Source: Tetracentron sinense (taxonomy: Eukaryota > Streptophyta > Magnoliopsida > Trochodendrales > Trochodendraceae). Taken from it: 64,000 nucleotides of DNA. Location of the stretch: NCBI GenBank assembly GCA_015143295.1, contig CM026571.1, forward strand, positions 7,444,501 to 7,508,500. Direction: 5' to 3'. Shown here one piece after another: positions 25,628 to 37,500 of the stretch (positions are counted from its first letter, which is position 1; every line of letters starts with the position of its first letter). A program made the position numbers and the translations under genes. The notes under the pieces were generated by a model, which worked only from the letters and a program-made list of their open reading frames with translations, did not search any database and had not been told where the DNA came from.

Positions 25628-28600
25628 ACATATTATAATTGTGGTCAGACCATAAAAAATAATTTGACTTTGCATTTAGTATTTCAAGGTTCAAACTAGC
25701 AATATACTATTTTTTGTGGACTCCCCAAGCTACTTATTGATATTAAATTGTTCACCAAAATATATATATATAGGTGGACAGCTTGTTGAGGCTTCGGTTG
25801 CTTGGGCTTGTCTTCTGATCCGTTTTACAAAAGGGTCAGGTTCGGTTAATTTACCCGACACAACCTCTTGCCACCCTCTACCTACCTAAATTTGTATGTT
25901 GTGGAATCTTTACAGGATTGAAAATATATATATATATGTATATATAAAGAAACGTGGCACGCATGCAGAGGTTGTTGAGAAGCATGTACCATATGAATTT
26001 GCTTAATTCAGGAAATCTGGTCCGTCAAAATTCGAGAAGTCAAACTTCATCAAATGAATACTTTCATGTGTGGATATTCATGTTGTCCAGGTATTGGACC
26101 CTTGAGGGGGGTGAATAGGGTTGTAAGCTTCCCAACAAGAATTTCCCATTCCCTTTGAGCCAAATGGATTCAATTTTTGAGAGGGATGATGTCAAGAGTT
26201 TCTCAGCTTCAGCAGTTGCTCGTGGATTCAACCGAAGACCAAGTGCAAGTGCTAGTACAGTATTTAGAACAAAGGTAGCTGAAGAGAGAGAAGCAGCATC
26301 AACTAAGAAAGCATAGTTATGTCATAACAAACCACCCACCAGGAAAAGGAGATAAGGCATGACTATACCAAAATTTCAAAAGGGCTGAGAAAGAGGCATC
26401 ATAACTGATGAATAGTGAAAATCATTTTATAGTTTATGGTTCAAAGTTGATTCACGAAAAACAAGTTTATAAATTTGAAGCTTGAAGTTATGAATTAAGT
26501 CTGTCAGGAGGGATGTCCGTGGATTTGCTTAGGAAATGAACTGCTTTTCATTTGGGAATGCACTGACCACAAAGTACACACAAAATGGAGGTGTTATGGA
26601 TAGGATATCCCTCTTCTCTTATTCTCATGCAAGTCAAACAATCACAAAGCTCTTCCCTGGCTGGAACAGGATCAACCTACTCGTCAAGATCAAACAACAT
26701 CTGCAATCTAAGTTGCAAAGACAAATATAGGCCCTCAGACTGCATTGTCTATATGCAATTATGATTTAACTTCTTTATGTCACATGTTCTAAGTGACGGG
26801 CAACAAATTATCATCAAAACCATGGTGAAAACTGAAAAGTAATAACTACTCAAAATTCCCATTTAGATGTATAATATAGAGAAATAAAACGGGAGAGTAT
26901 GACGCATATTAGCAGGTCAATTTTCACTTAAACACACGAGAAGGATGCCCACATATAGTGCACTGAATGACTCATCGAGCAGCCTCCAACACTGATGCCA
27001 GTGAAAGCTATGAATGACAACCAAATACAAATTTTACATGTATCATGAAGGGTAATATAACTTTTAAGGAGTTTGGGAAATGTGATCTCAGGTTAAGATA
27101 ATCTGTTATGAACAGGTAAGTTCATAAAGAAAAATCTGGGGGATAGGTGTATGGTTAACCTGAAAAGGAATTCTCTCTAGACCGGGACAGAAGAACTAGT
27201 TGAATAGTTGTCCTGATGAACTCATCATTTTCAATTTCTTAATGAGATAAGACAATTTTCATTTTCTTAATGAGAAGACAATGAAAATGGAGAACTCACA
27301 AGATCATCCATTTAGGAGCCATTTGAGTAGTCAACATGAGAAACAATATCATTAACATAGACTGTTGTGTTACAAACATCTTATGAACAATACAAAGATA
27401 ACATTACCACTTCTGTTTACATTATTTCCCAATGCACCCTCAAAATATTGACATGGGGGAGATATTATGTCATTACTTTCTTTAATATTTCGGTGTCAGT
27501 TCCCAAAAGCACAGGTAATAGTCTTCAAGGACTGTTACCCAAATTCTTCCCAGCTCAATTTCTCCGAACTAAAACATAACAAAAAATGTACACATGACTA
27601 GTGTAAAAAGACACAGATTAGAAGATTGAGAGCTTGAGATGACAGAAACGACTTATCCAGTTTATAATGTTGATCGTGGAAGTGTACATAGAGGACAAGA
27701 AGGCATATAAATGGTGCAGAGATATCCCGTGCTAAGCAGAAATTGGAGGTTAAATTCATGCCTTCCCCTTTTATCATCAATGAGTACATTTGAGCCAAAC
27801 CAAGCAGGGAAGTGGACTTTTAAGTACACTTGTAAGTATGATTAATTATGCCTTATGACAAATTATTAACATAGAGAACAGGATGCCACCAACATTTTAT
27901 CTGGGGTAAAAAAAGACTTCATTTTATCATAGAAAGTAGAAACCACCAAACTTCAACTAAACCTGCATAGCACACACGTTCTCTATATTTCATTGAAAAT
28001 GGACAATTTCTATAGAATTGTCGTAATGAAGTCATGAATCATGAGTTCAATCCAAGTTTACCTCCTAAACAAGTTTAATCTAAATTAAAGACTTTCTGTT
28101 AATGGACTGAATTTATCCACAACCTTTTCCAGAATTGCGTCAAGATTCAAGACCAAAGTTGAAGACAAGCAAAGATATGTTTAAGGATACCTTAGTCATC
28201 AGTAAGAATTTCAAGTATAGGTTAGAAGTTGAATCACAGAACCTGCACCACGGCGTAAATTAGAATGATGCCAATCCAGGACTGAATGAATCTTAGCTCT
28301 CTTGGAAAGATCAGCTGGATACCTTATAAAAGAGAGGAGACAATAACTTGTAAGGAATTGGGACGCAGAATATTGGATACAAAATGAGAAACAAAAAGAT
28401 ACTGGAATATATAACAAACCTTACGAGTGAGTATAGATTTAACAATATAGATAAAATAATTGAAAACCCATTGTAATAAAGAAAGTAAAATTTGCAACAA
28501 AGGAGCACTTCAACTTACCAATGATCTGCAACTCCAGGGAATGCACAAGCAGGATAGATGAGAATTGCATGACTGCAAAAATATTTAATCGGGAAGAAAG

Positions 28601-28666
28601 TCACCACAAGTTAGAATGAATAGTAGTAGAAGATATAATTAGGGTGAGAAAAGCAAATAGCAACCA
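25628..28666. repeat. Segmental duplication, copy A (partner 52908-58684)
   Basis: From 25628 (acatattataattgtggtcaga) to 28666 (gcaaatagcaacca) the sequence matches 52908-58684 collinearly and in the same orientation. Shared stretches include unique intron sequence of the GST gene, so this is not transposon similarity. Copy A lacks what corresponds to about 53880-56077 and lacks the insert found at about 53050-53535. Identity by eye is high (roughly nine bases in ten) over 26121-28666. Confidence 0.9.
26121..28572 (-). pseudogene. Truncated theta-class GST (duplicate of the gene at 55346-61671)
   Basis: Three exon copies remain: 28572-28519 (HAILIYPACAFPGVADHW), 28322-28243 (YPADLSKRAKIHSVLDWHH...) and 26278-26121, the last cut short inside the C-terminal domain after FLLGSLQP. 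The two N-terminal thioredoxin-fold exons, the catalytic Ser exon and the last exon are all absent. The retained splice sites are still GT-AG. Changes from the intact copy include Leu to Pro in AILIY(L/P) and Pro to Leu in VLA(P/L)ALG. It cannot encode an enzyme. Confidence 0.9.
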
Positions 28667-29802
28667 ATAGCTTTACATTGGTCTATATTTCAGAAAGTTA
28701 GAAATACATAACATTACAAGGCACTGTCTCCCGTATACTTAATAGATCCACTAAAGATTGGAAGGTCATTCAACACCGACTAATTATAGATGTGAAAGCT
28801 GTTACTAATTACATATAAAAAGTTAAGAAATGAGCCAACTTAAATGACTATAATTCAGAAAGAGAACTCTGAATAAAAAATGCATGATGAGACCTGGTGA
28901 AGAAGGCATGTAATTTTAGTATAAATATATGGCCCTTTTCCTTAGATAATTAAAAGTTAGAAAATACATAGAAGAGAAAATCAAATAAAGAATACACTAC
29001 TAAAATAAAGTGCAGATAGGGATTAGGGAAACAAGAGAGGTATTAATCTACCCATGCTCGATCAACCTTTCCATAATGCATTATTTATCTGAAGGTTTAA
29101 GCATTCTGGTCACTGGTTTTGGATATGATTCTCACTATTGACCACCTCAAGAGTAGGGGGATGCAACTCCCTAATAGATTCATGTGCAAGAGAGCGGAGG
29201 AGGATGTGCACCATCAGGGGCGGAGCCAGGAATTTTTCATTGGTGGGGGGGGGGGGGGGGGGGGGCAAAATACATGTATAAAAAAAACCATAGGATTTGT
29301 AAGTACGGAACTTGGGTGTTCTGTTAAATTGCTGCTAAATTGCTGATCACCTAAATCTGAGTTCTTGAATTATTGTCTTGGGGTCCTTTTACTTCTTGTC
29401 GGAGAAGTGAACTGTTATTCGCAATCCTCGACAAAATGTGGGGTGTTCTGTTAAGCAATCCAATCATGGTAGATCCATCTATTATAAATGAAAAGGCCAG
29501 TCTATGGCTAAAATTTCTCTCTCTCATCGTCTTTGGTTCTGTTTTCTTTCTCATTCCATTGCACCATGAGACGACAATTTAAGCATTTTTTTCCTGAAAG
29601 CCCAATTAGAAATTTATATCAATTTCTTCCAATTTAAGATCCATAGAAAGCAATTTTCTTTATCTCTATTAATGGCTTTGTGCACACCATTTGTTCTGAT
29701 AAATTGCTAACAGAAAATCCACCCCACATCCTTAGAAACAACTACACCATTTGATTAATAACAATAAATACTGGCCTGTAATTTGAATTTATTTGATATG
29801 TA

Positions 29803-29839
<37 letters not shown>

Positions 29840-30096
29840 ATTCTGCAGTCCACAATGCCTTCATCATGCTAGAAAGGGGAGAGGGATGATGGATGTTCTT
29901 GATAGCTCCTTCGTTTCAGGTGGGGTTTGATAAAGGAGTTAGATTATATCCCAAATTCCTGGGTGCTGAAATCTGTAGTTGGGTTGTGGATCCTTTCTTA
30001 GATCAAGCATGTGAAGCACCATTGTTATATGAAGAGTTTTCTAGGTTGAGTTCTGGTGGTATCACCATTGTTATATGTATATACATTGATTCTACA

Positions 30097-30128
<32 letters not shown>

Positions 30129-30684
30129 TGGTTTTTACACTCTATATAAATCTCTAAGCGAAAAATGGTTGCAAAGTTTGGGTTTTTACTCGCTATTTGA
30201 GATGATTTATATATTTTTTTGTTAAAGATTTAACTTTTTTTACTTGAGGGTTTCGTTTATGGTTTTTGGGGTCTAATGATTTTGGAATTGGGGTTTGTTG
30301 TTTAGTTTATTTGGTAGTTTAGATTCTGAATTGTACTAATCAGAGACCTAATGGGCTTTAGATTGTTGTTTTTTCCTCTATTCGTTGTAATGCTGTTTGA
30401 TATTGCTTGATGTTTAGAGGTACTCGTGAGCTTCCGATTTCCTTGTTTCCTCGCTTCCTTGTGTTTAGTTTGCTTGATATTTGGTATGGATTCCACATGC
30501 TTTAGTGTTTCAAGCTGACACATTTACAGCTACACATTCCTGTTTTCCTTAGATGTTTACCCCATTAATTTTTCTTCCATAAATTCAGTCCCAACTCCAA
30601 AAGATAATAGTTGACTCGACATGCATGCTAGGATTTTGATTCCTCATGCCCTATTAGGTTTAGTTTGTAAATGTAACCGACTAA
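28667..30684. other. Spacer with hAT-like terminus, poly-G run and TA repeats
   Basis: A hAT-type end (caggggcggagccagg) starts near 29215, followed by 21 consecutive G at 29245-29265. TA microsatellites lie at 29808-29838 and 30104-30127. The frame of 110 codons at 29893-30225 runs into the TA repeat and is not recognisable. The T-rich segment 30180-30550 has no coding signal. Confidence 0.4.
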
Positions 30685-30855
30685 AACACTCCTAGCAGCC
30701 TCACCTAATTTTACTCACCAAAATAGCCAAAACTCACAAAAAGTTATTTTGGTGAGCCACTTTTTTAAAACACTACCAGCAGCCTCACCAAAACTCACAA
30801 AAAGTTATTTTGGTGAGCCACTTTTTTAAAACACTCCCAGCAGCCTCACCACTTT
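30685..30855. repeat. Tandem 62-bp repeats
   Basis: The unit cagcagcctcaccaaaactc plus acaaaaagttattttggtga and a cttttttaaaacact tail occurs twice in full (about 30732 and 30794), with flanking partial copies. Internal ttactcaccaaaa / ttttggtgag pairs suggest it grew from a small fold-back element. Confidence 0.75.
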
Positions 30856-30861
30856 AACAAG

Positions 30862-30980
30862 GAGTCAAATCCTCTACGGCAAAATCCGGTTATCACCCCT
30901 TGAGGTCGCCACGTGTCTCCTTTGAAACCCCTTAACCGTGGGTAAGGTTTACCCACCCCTAGGGTTCACTCACCCATTTT
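30862..30980. repeat. Half-copy of the 16693-type MITE
   Basis: gtcaaatcctctacgg, aatccggttatcacccc, gccacgtgtctcc, ttaaccgtgggtaagg and cctagggttcac occur in the same order as in the left arm at 16693-16830. The right arm is missing. Confidence 0.75.
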
Positions 30981-31912
30981 ATTATTTTGAACTTTATGCT
31001 CTCGGAATACATTTAGATGTTTTGCAAATGTCGCAACGAAAAGTTTAGAGTATTCATGCCAGGAAAGTTTATTTTAATTGAGTAGATCTGTATGTTATAG
31101 AAGGAATGGAAGTGGCGAGAAGCCCGACCGGGTTGGATTTATTGATCTTTAGTTTTGGTGTCTGAATTATGTTTTGTTTCTGGATAAAAAATTGGCTTGA
31201 TGAGAAAATGGGTTTGGTCCCTTTTGCACGCATTCAAAGTATACTCTAAAGTAGTTCTACAGTAGACCTTGGCTACACGATGGGGATTTGGGAAAATTCA
31301 AACCTTACCCGAAGTGACTAGAGGATTGATCCCCTCTACTGCATAACCTCTCCTTCTATGTAAATCCATCTACCAGAACTGAATATTAAGACAATTCTTT
31401 GCCACCCCTTCAATCAATTAGGTTTAAATTTCTGTGATCTATCTATGTTTTTGAGTTACCAGTGGTTGCTGTTATGTAATGAAATGGCGGTCCTCATTAG
31501 TCCACCCCCAATTTTTTACCACTCACCAACTGTAATTAAGATTCACTCAACCCTAGGATTAAGCAATCCAACCTTGGTTTTTAAAAAACAAAAATCTTAC
31601 TTTAATTTAGCTAATCAGTGATCAATACAAAGCTGCCTTATATCTTTCCAACATAAAAAAAAAAAGATGTCATTCATTTGAGCTTTTGAACATGAGTCCA
31701 ATAGTTTCTCCTCCAAACCATGGCATTCTAGGTAGAAAAGTGCCGCTACTGCATGTGTATGTACAAAGCAATCCAACCTAACATGCATCTTTACTGAACT
31801 AACCAACAATATGTAGTAAAATCATTCTCGGACAAACCTCACTTCAACAGACATATAAACAAAGATGAATCAAACACTGTCATGATCCCCCCCCCCAATA
31901 ACAGTCATGATA
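30981..31912. other. Spacer 3' of the HMA5-like pseudogene
   Basis: It includes a weak copy of the ccaactgtaattaagattcactc core at about 31505-31600 and a C10 run at 31887-31896. Nothing coding is seen. Confidence 0.35.
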
Positions 31913-33284
31913 TCACTCAACCACGATCCCCTCGTATCTCAAGGGTGTCCAACTTCTTGGGTTTTTGTAATACTTCAACGAGAGAGAACAACAAACAACA
32001 CTAACCGAGGATGATGCCATCGCAGCACCAGCAGTCCATGGTGGTAGACGGAATCCGGTGGAAGGGAAAAGGGCCCCAGCAGCAATTGGAATGCCGAGGT
32101 TATAACCCAAAGCCCATATGTAGTTCAGTCGGATGCGGGAAAATGTTTTCCTGGAAAGGTCAATGGCAGTTATAACATCCTCCAAGTTGCTCTTCATGAG
32201 AACAATGTCAGCTGCCTCTATAGCAATGTCCGTACCAGCGCCAATCGCCATTCCAACGTCTGCAGCCACAAGTGCTGGTGAGTCGTTGATGCCGTCTCCA
32301 ACCATTGCTACGATTAAGCCAGAAGCCTGTAGATGAAGGACAGTTGCGTAATTATCAGCATACGAGACATAAGGTCAGTCAATATGTTCTTACATAAACA
32401 TGCATGTAATACCCATACTAGTGTTTGTACATATGAATTCATGCATACAGAGAAAAATTTGTATTTAAATCAAAGTTCAAATTTTTTAACTATAAATCCT
32501 TCACTTTCTCTGCTTTTTGTTCGGGTTTGGCTTCCGCAATGACAGATTCTATTCCAACTTCCTTGGCAATGGAATTTGCAGTGCCCCAGTTGTCACCTGT
32601 CACCATAATGTTCCTGACATTCATGGACTTGAGAATGGAAATGACATCCTGAGCACCGGGCTTCAATGGATCAGATATGGCTAGCACTCCCACCACCTCA
32701 CCATCTATAGATACTAAAATCCCAGTTTGTGCCATCCCTTCAGTTTCTATTAGTATTTCTTCTGCATCGATTGGAATGGGAATGTTGGAATCCAACATCA
32801 GACTCTTGTTTCCCACAATTATTTCCTTGTTCTGAACAGTGGCTCTCACACCATGGCCAGTAATGGAGACAAAGTCTTGTGCTTCTGGCCAGACATGGAT
32901 CTCTTCATCTTCTCTGCATTTCTTGGCGTACTCAACAATGGCTTTGGCTAATGGGTGCTCACTGTTTACCTAATAATATTACAACATGCCGACATCATCA
33001 AATGTCATTCTTTGTTAGCTATCTTGAAAAAAAAGATGGGGGATTAAAGGTAGTGAAAATGCCAAGTTGAATGGTAAAGCAGGAATTCTTGTTGACCCCA
33101 ATTAGTTGAGATAAGGAATGGACAAAGAAGATGTTTTGTAGTCCTTAAGAACTCTAGAATGGCAGTAAATGTTCAAGAACTCATAGCAGGATTCAACATA
33201 TTCATGAGGTTTGGTTAAAACACATAATCCAAACTGCCCTTTCAAATTCATCTTGTGAGATTGTTTAGTTTTTCTTCAGCTTGG

Positions 33285-33375
33285 GCTCGAGCTTGTAGCT
33301 CAATAGCGGATGTTTTGCAATGAAACCATGGGGTCACAAATTCAATCCCAACTTAACTACTCAAAGGATGAAAAA
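33285..33375 (+). mobile_element. SINE-like head in an HMA5-pseudogene intron
   Basis: cttgtagctcaatagcgg resembles an A-box and ggggtcacaaattcaatccc a B-box, with tRNA-like spacing. It is short and degenerate, with no clear tail. Confidence 0.35.
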
Positions 33376-34208
33376 ATCCTCAATTCCTAATCTTGAAAAA
33401 TAGGGAAGGTTCTCAAGTTTAGTCCAAATTTTTTAACATAATGGAAGCCAGTTCCAAGAACAAAGATATAATTGGTTTTATAAGAAATAAAGTTCTCTGA
33501 TATAAAAATTAACAACTATAAAGCAGAAAAATAAAAGTCTACCTCAGTTGCAGCAACCAGTTCATAGAAATTGCGAAGTACCATATTTTTCAAGAGCCTT
33601 GTGTTAACAACTATAGGCTTTCCAATCGTGAGGGTCCCTGTCTTGTCAAACACAATGCAATTCACCTACAAATATAGCTTAAATTTTAATAGCATTATCA
33701 AATAAATTGAACCTATGCTCATAAAATATACCAAATCTAAGAATGTGGAGAAAGTATCCTCAAAAAGAATATGAGGAAGAAGGATAACATTACCCAAGCA
33801 ACCTATACTAGATGTATATTTATTCCATGGGATGCTAGAACCAGATTGAATCTTGGAAATTTGTTTTTGTTTGTTACCGAGTTTAACTCAATGATTTCCT
33901 CTAGCATTAAGCAGCTCAGCCGAGAACCAAAAAATTCATTGAAATGGGGAGAATGATTTGAAACAAAAACAGGATACTAAGAAAAGCTGCACTGCATCTT
34001 AATGCTTGAGTTAGATGATCAAGTTAATATTTTTAGGTGGGTTTTGGGATTCAAATCATAATTGCAAGGAAGTTTTGTATAGGGTGGGAAGCTTGCTTCC
34101 ATCACACTCAATTTAATGGTTAAAGAGGGCTATATATATGGGACGTGATCAGATAGGTTCAAGTCTACAACCTAGGGTGTAGACCCTAAGTAAGTATCAA
34201 TGGATTGA

Positions 34209-34530
34209 TACCTTTTTTTTTAAATCGGCAAACCAAGCAATATATAATAAAAAGAGAAGCAAAACTACATAAGAGAGCCAGAGCGGTTCATGAAATCGTA
34301 AACCGATACTAGGAGCAAAAAAGAAGATAGAGAAGATAACAAAAGCCATAGAATCCCCTAGAAGTGACTACCCAGATGCCATCAAACTGCGAATATGTCC
34401 AAATTTACCCCTACCTGTCTAGAGGAACACTAGTCCAAAATCAAAGTGTGGATCCGGATACATATGCGATGAAGAGATGACGAAGAGTTGTTGAAAGCTC
34501 TCTTATTCCTCTCCTTCTTGGAAAAGGATT
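34209..34530 (-). mobile_element. LINE 3'-end-like fragment in an HMA5-pseudogene intron
   Basis: A T-run followed by aaatcggcaaaccaagcaat on the plus strand looks like the poly-A tail and 3' UTR of an L1-type element on the minus strand. A similar start (ttttttttatcggtaaac) occurs at about 60549. No reverse transcriptase remains. Confidence 0.4.
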
Positions 34531-37500
34531 GATAAAATATAGTGTGCCTCTACATCTAGTAATGAAAACTTTATGTGAATACCATTATATTGAATATTTT
34601 TCCACAGACATTGAATTTATCATTTGTATTATTTTATCCACCCTAAGAATAAAAGATTCAAATTGGATGATTTTTTATACAAGTTCCTCTCTAGTTTAAA
34701 GTGCCTAGTTTTCCAAACACATCTCCTATAAGGCAAAATCTTAGGTATGGCCACCAATACTAATATAATGGGAGTGAGGCTCCGATATCTCATTTAGTGC
34801 ATCTCACTTGCCAATGATTTTTTGAGTCTCGCTTCCCGTTTTTACTTTGGTAACTATGCTTCAAATACATATTATTTTCAAGTAGATTGGTAGAAAGAAT
34901 ATCAAATTAGTAATTGAAATTGATAAACCAAATAATCTAGTGACTACTAACTCCAAAACTTGTTTTTTTCATCATCTCTTCTTTTATATAGAAAAAGAGC
35001 AAGAAATCAATGTGAAATTTTCTATGTTGACCTTATGTGCACTTTCCAAAGCTTGGCCCCCTTTGATCAGTACACCTTGAGAAGCACCAACTCCAGTACC
35101 AACCATAACTGCAGTGGGAGTTGCCAGGACTAGAGCACATGGGCAGGCTATGACCATGACAGAGATGCCAAATTCAAGAGCAAGATGAAAGCTATCCATG
35201 GAAGATGGTATCCAAGATTTGGGGTAGCCATTGAACTTTCCAGCTAAAAACCAGGTAAGCCAAGTGGAGAACGAAAGAATAATGACCTGCAAGAGTAAGA
35301 GGTGAAAATTTGTTATTATAAACGTGGAAAACAAACTACACCCATTGTTTTTATATTTGAGTAGATATCCAGACAACTCAGAACTGGGTCTTCATCATAT
35401 GAGTTTGACCAATTAGAGGGACACAAGGTAACTTGTTTATGAAATATTGACCTAATTAATCATCCACTCGGCCAAGTTAAGAGTCAACCAACAAATATTT
35501 TGATCACCATTATAATATATCCATCATCACTTATTCTTGTTTTTAACTCAAATATCCGAACGCTAATTTACTCATTTTTGTATCAACATGACTAGCAAGA
35601 TTGTGAGTAGCATTTTGTAATTCTCTTAAAATAAGTTTCGTAGAGAAATATTTCAAAATGATGATCATTATGTTCTTTATTCATGATTAGTTTTCTTGCA
35701 GACATTCGAAACATGAAACATCCAGTCCCCTTTCTTTTGGAAAAAAACAAGACAAACCAACCTGAAATTTCATATTGAAGATGTGTTATCTTTCAACGAG
35801 CAAAGAGAATATCCTACCCTACTGCTGACTTCCAGATCTACCCGAAAAAATTTAACTAATTCTAATTGAAAAATAACATTTCTCATATCTAATTAAATAG
35901 GTATTGAAAAGGAATCCATGGAGAGGATGAAGCTTATACACTTACCAGAGACACAAAATATTTTGAGATGCGATCAGCAAACTTCTGCACGGGAGCTTTA
36001 GCCATCTGCGCTGATTCAACAAGTCGAACAACCTGTGACAGAGCACTCTCAGATCCAACTCGTGTTGCCTGAACATGTAACACACCGTTCTCGTTCACAG
36101 TCCCTCCAATCACTGTATCTCCTTTCCTCTTTGCTACCGGCCTTGCTTCTCTAGTTATCATGCTCTCATTGACATGGCTTTGCCCCCATATAACAAAACC
36201 ATCTGAAGCTACTTTAGCACCGGGAATGATCTTAATTATGTTGTTCTTTTGTATCAACCGACTATCAATTTCTTCCTCATTTGTCACATTTGTTTCGTTG
36301 TCAAGAGTTAGCAGTGTTGCTGTATCGGACGCCAAGTCCATAAGCTTCGCAATGGCCTTAGATGTCTTTCCCTTGGCCAAGACCTTCAAATATTTCCCAA
36401 GTAGAATAAATGAAATGAGCATTGCGCTCTCAACACCAAGTAGACTGAATAGAAGTAGGCTGCATTGGTTCCCAGGGCAATCAACACATCCATGTTTGTG
36501 GACCCACGGCGCAATGCCTTGTATGACCCAGTGTAGAATTGCCGGCCAATAATGAATTGTACAGGGGTGGATAGGATCCATCTCAAAAGCTCCCCAATAC
36601 TCAGCATGTTGACTACTTTAGCATCTAAACCGTGCTTAATACTAGGGATATACATGAACAACATGGAGGTGAGGAATACCGGGATCGTAAAAACCAAACT
36701 CCAGAGGAAAGATTTATAGTATTGTCGGATCTCCTCCTTTCTATGAGTGTCTCTTCCCCCTCCTTCAGGGAAAATCATTGCCTTGAAACGTCCGGATCCT
36801 GTCGATTCGATCACTTTAATGAAATTTCTGGGTCCTGTTTCATCTGACTTGTAAGAAAGGGAAAATTTAAAGAGTGTGGGATCAATGTCCATATCTTGAA
36901 CTCCTGGCAGTGCTATAAGAGAATTTTTAATCATTCTCATCGAATGATCAGTGCGTATTCCATCAACTTTAAGTTGTATCTTGTTCCTGTCTTCCCCCGT
37001 ACAAATAAGTATAGCTTCAAAACCAGTATCCTCAATTGCTTCTATTAGCTTATTGTGGTTCAGGATCTTTGGATCATAACGAATTTCTGCTTCTTCGGTT
37101 GCTAATGCGACTTGGGCTTTCTGTACGCCGTGAATAACTTGCAAAGCAGATTCAACAGTTCTTGAGCAAGAAGTGCAAGTCATTCCAATTATATTTATTC
37201 GGCATATTTGTGTGGATCTCTCATTTATTTCATCCTCAATCAGTGTGGCTTGAAATCCAACATTTTCAATGGTTTCTCGAATTGTCTCCTCCTATAGAAT
37301 AAAAGTGATATAAGTTCTTGGTATTGGTTTGTGCAACAAGAAAATGCTATGCTCTCAAACCAATATCTGTGACGAATTACATGCCTATAACATTAAACTG
37401 AAAGGAATTGTGAGGAAAGAGAATAAGAAAATCAGAATATTGAAACTAAGAACAAAAATTAATTTGATTACGTTCTACCCTGCTTTTATTAGCTATAAGA

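Noticed and set aside
29893..30225. 110-codon frame with protein-like start
   Set aside because: Half the frame is translated TA microsatellite (VYIYIYIYI). No family match and no flanking exons.
35934..36581. Alternative start MDPIHPCTIH as the beginning of a shorter ATPase gene
   Set aside because: The first 40 codons are the out-of-frame reading of exon sequence that encodes RWILSTPVQFIIG in the true frame. It is a by-product of the frameshift.
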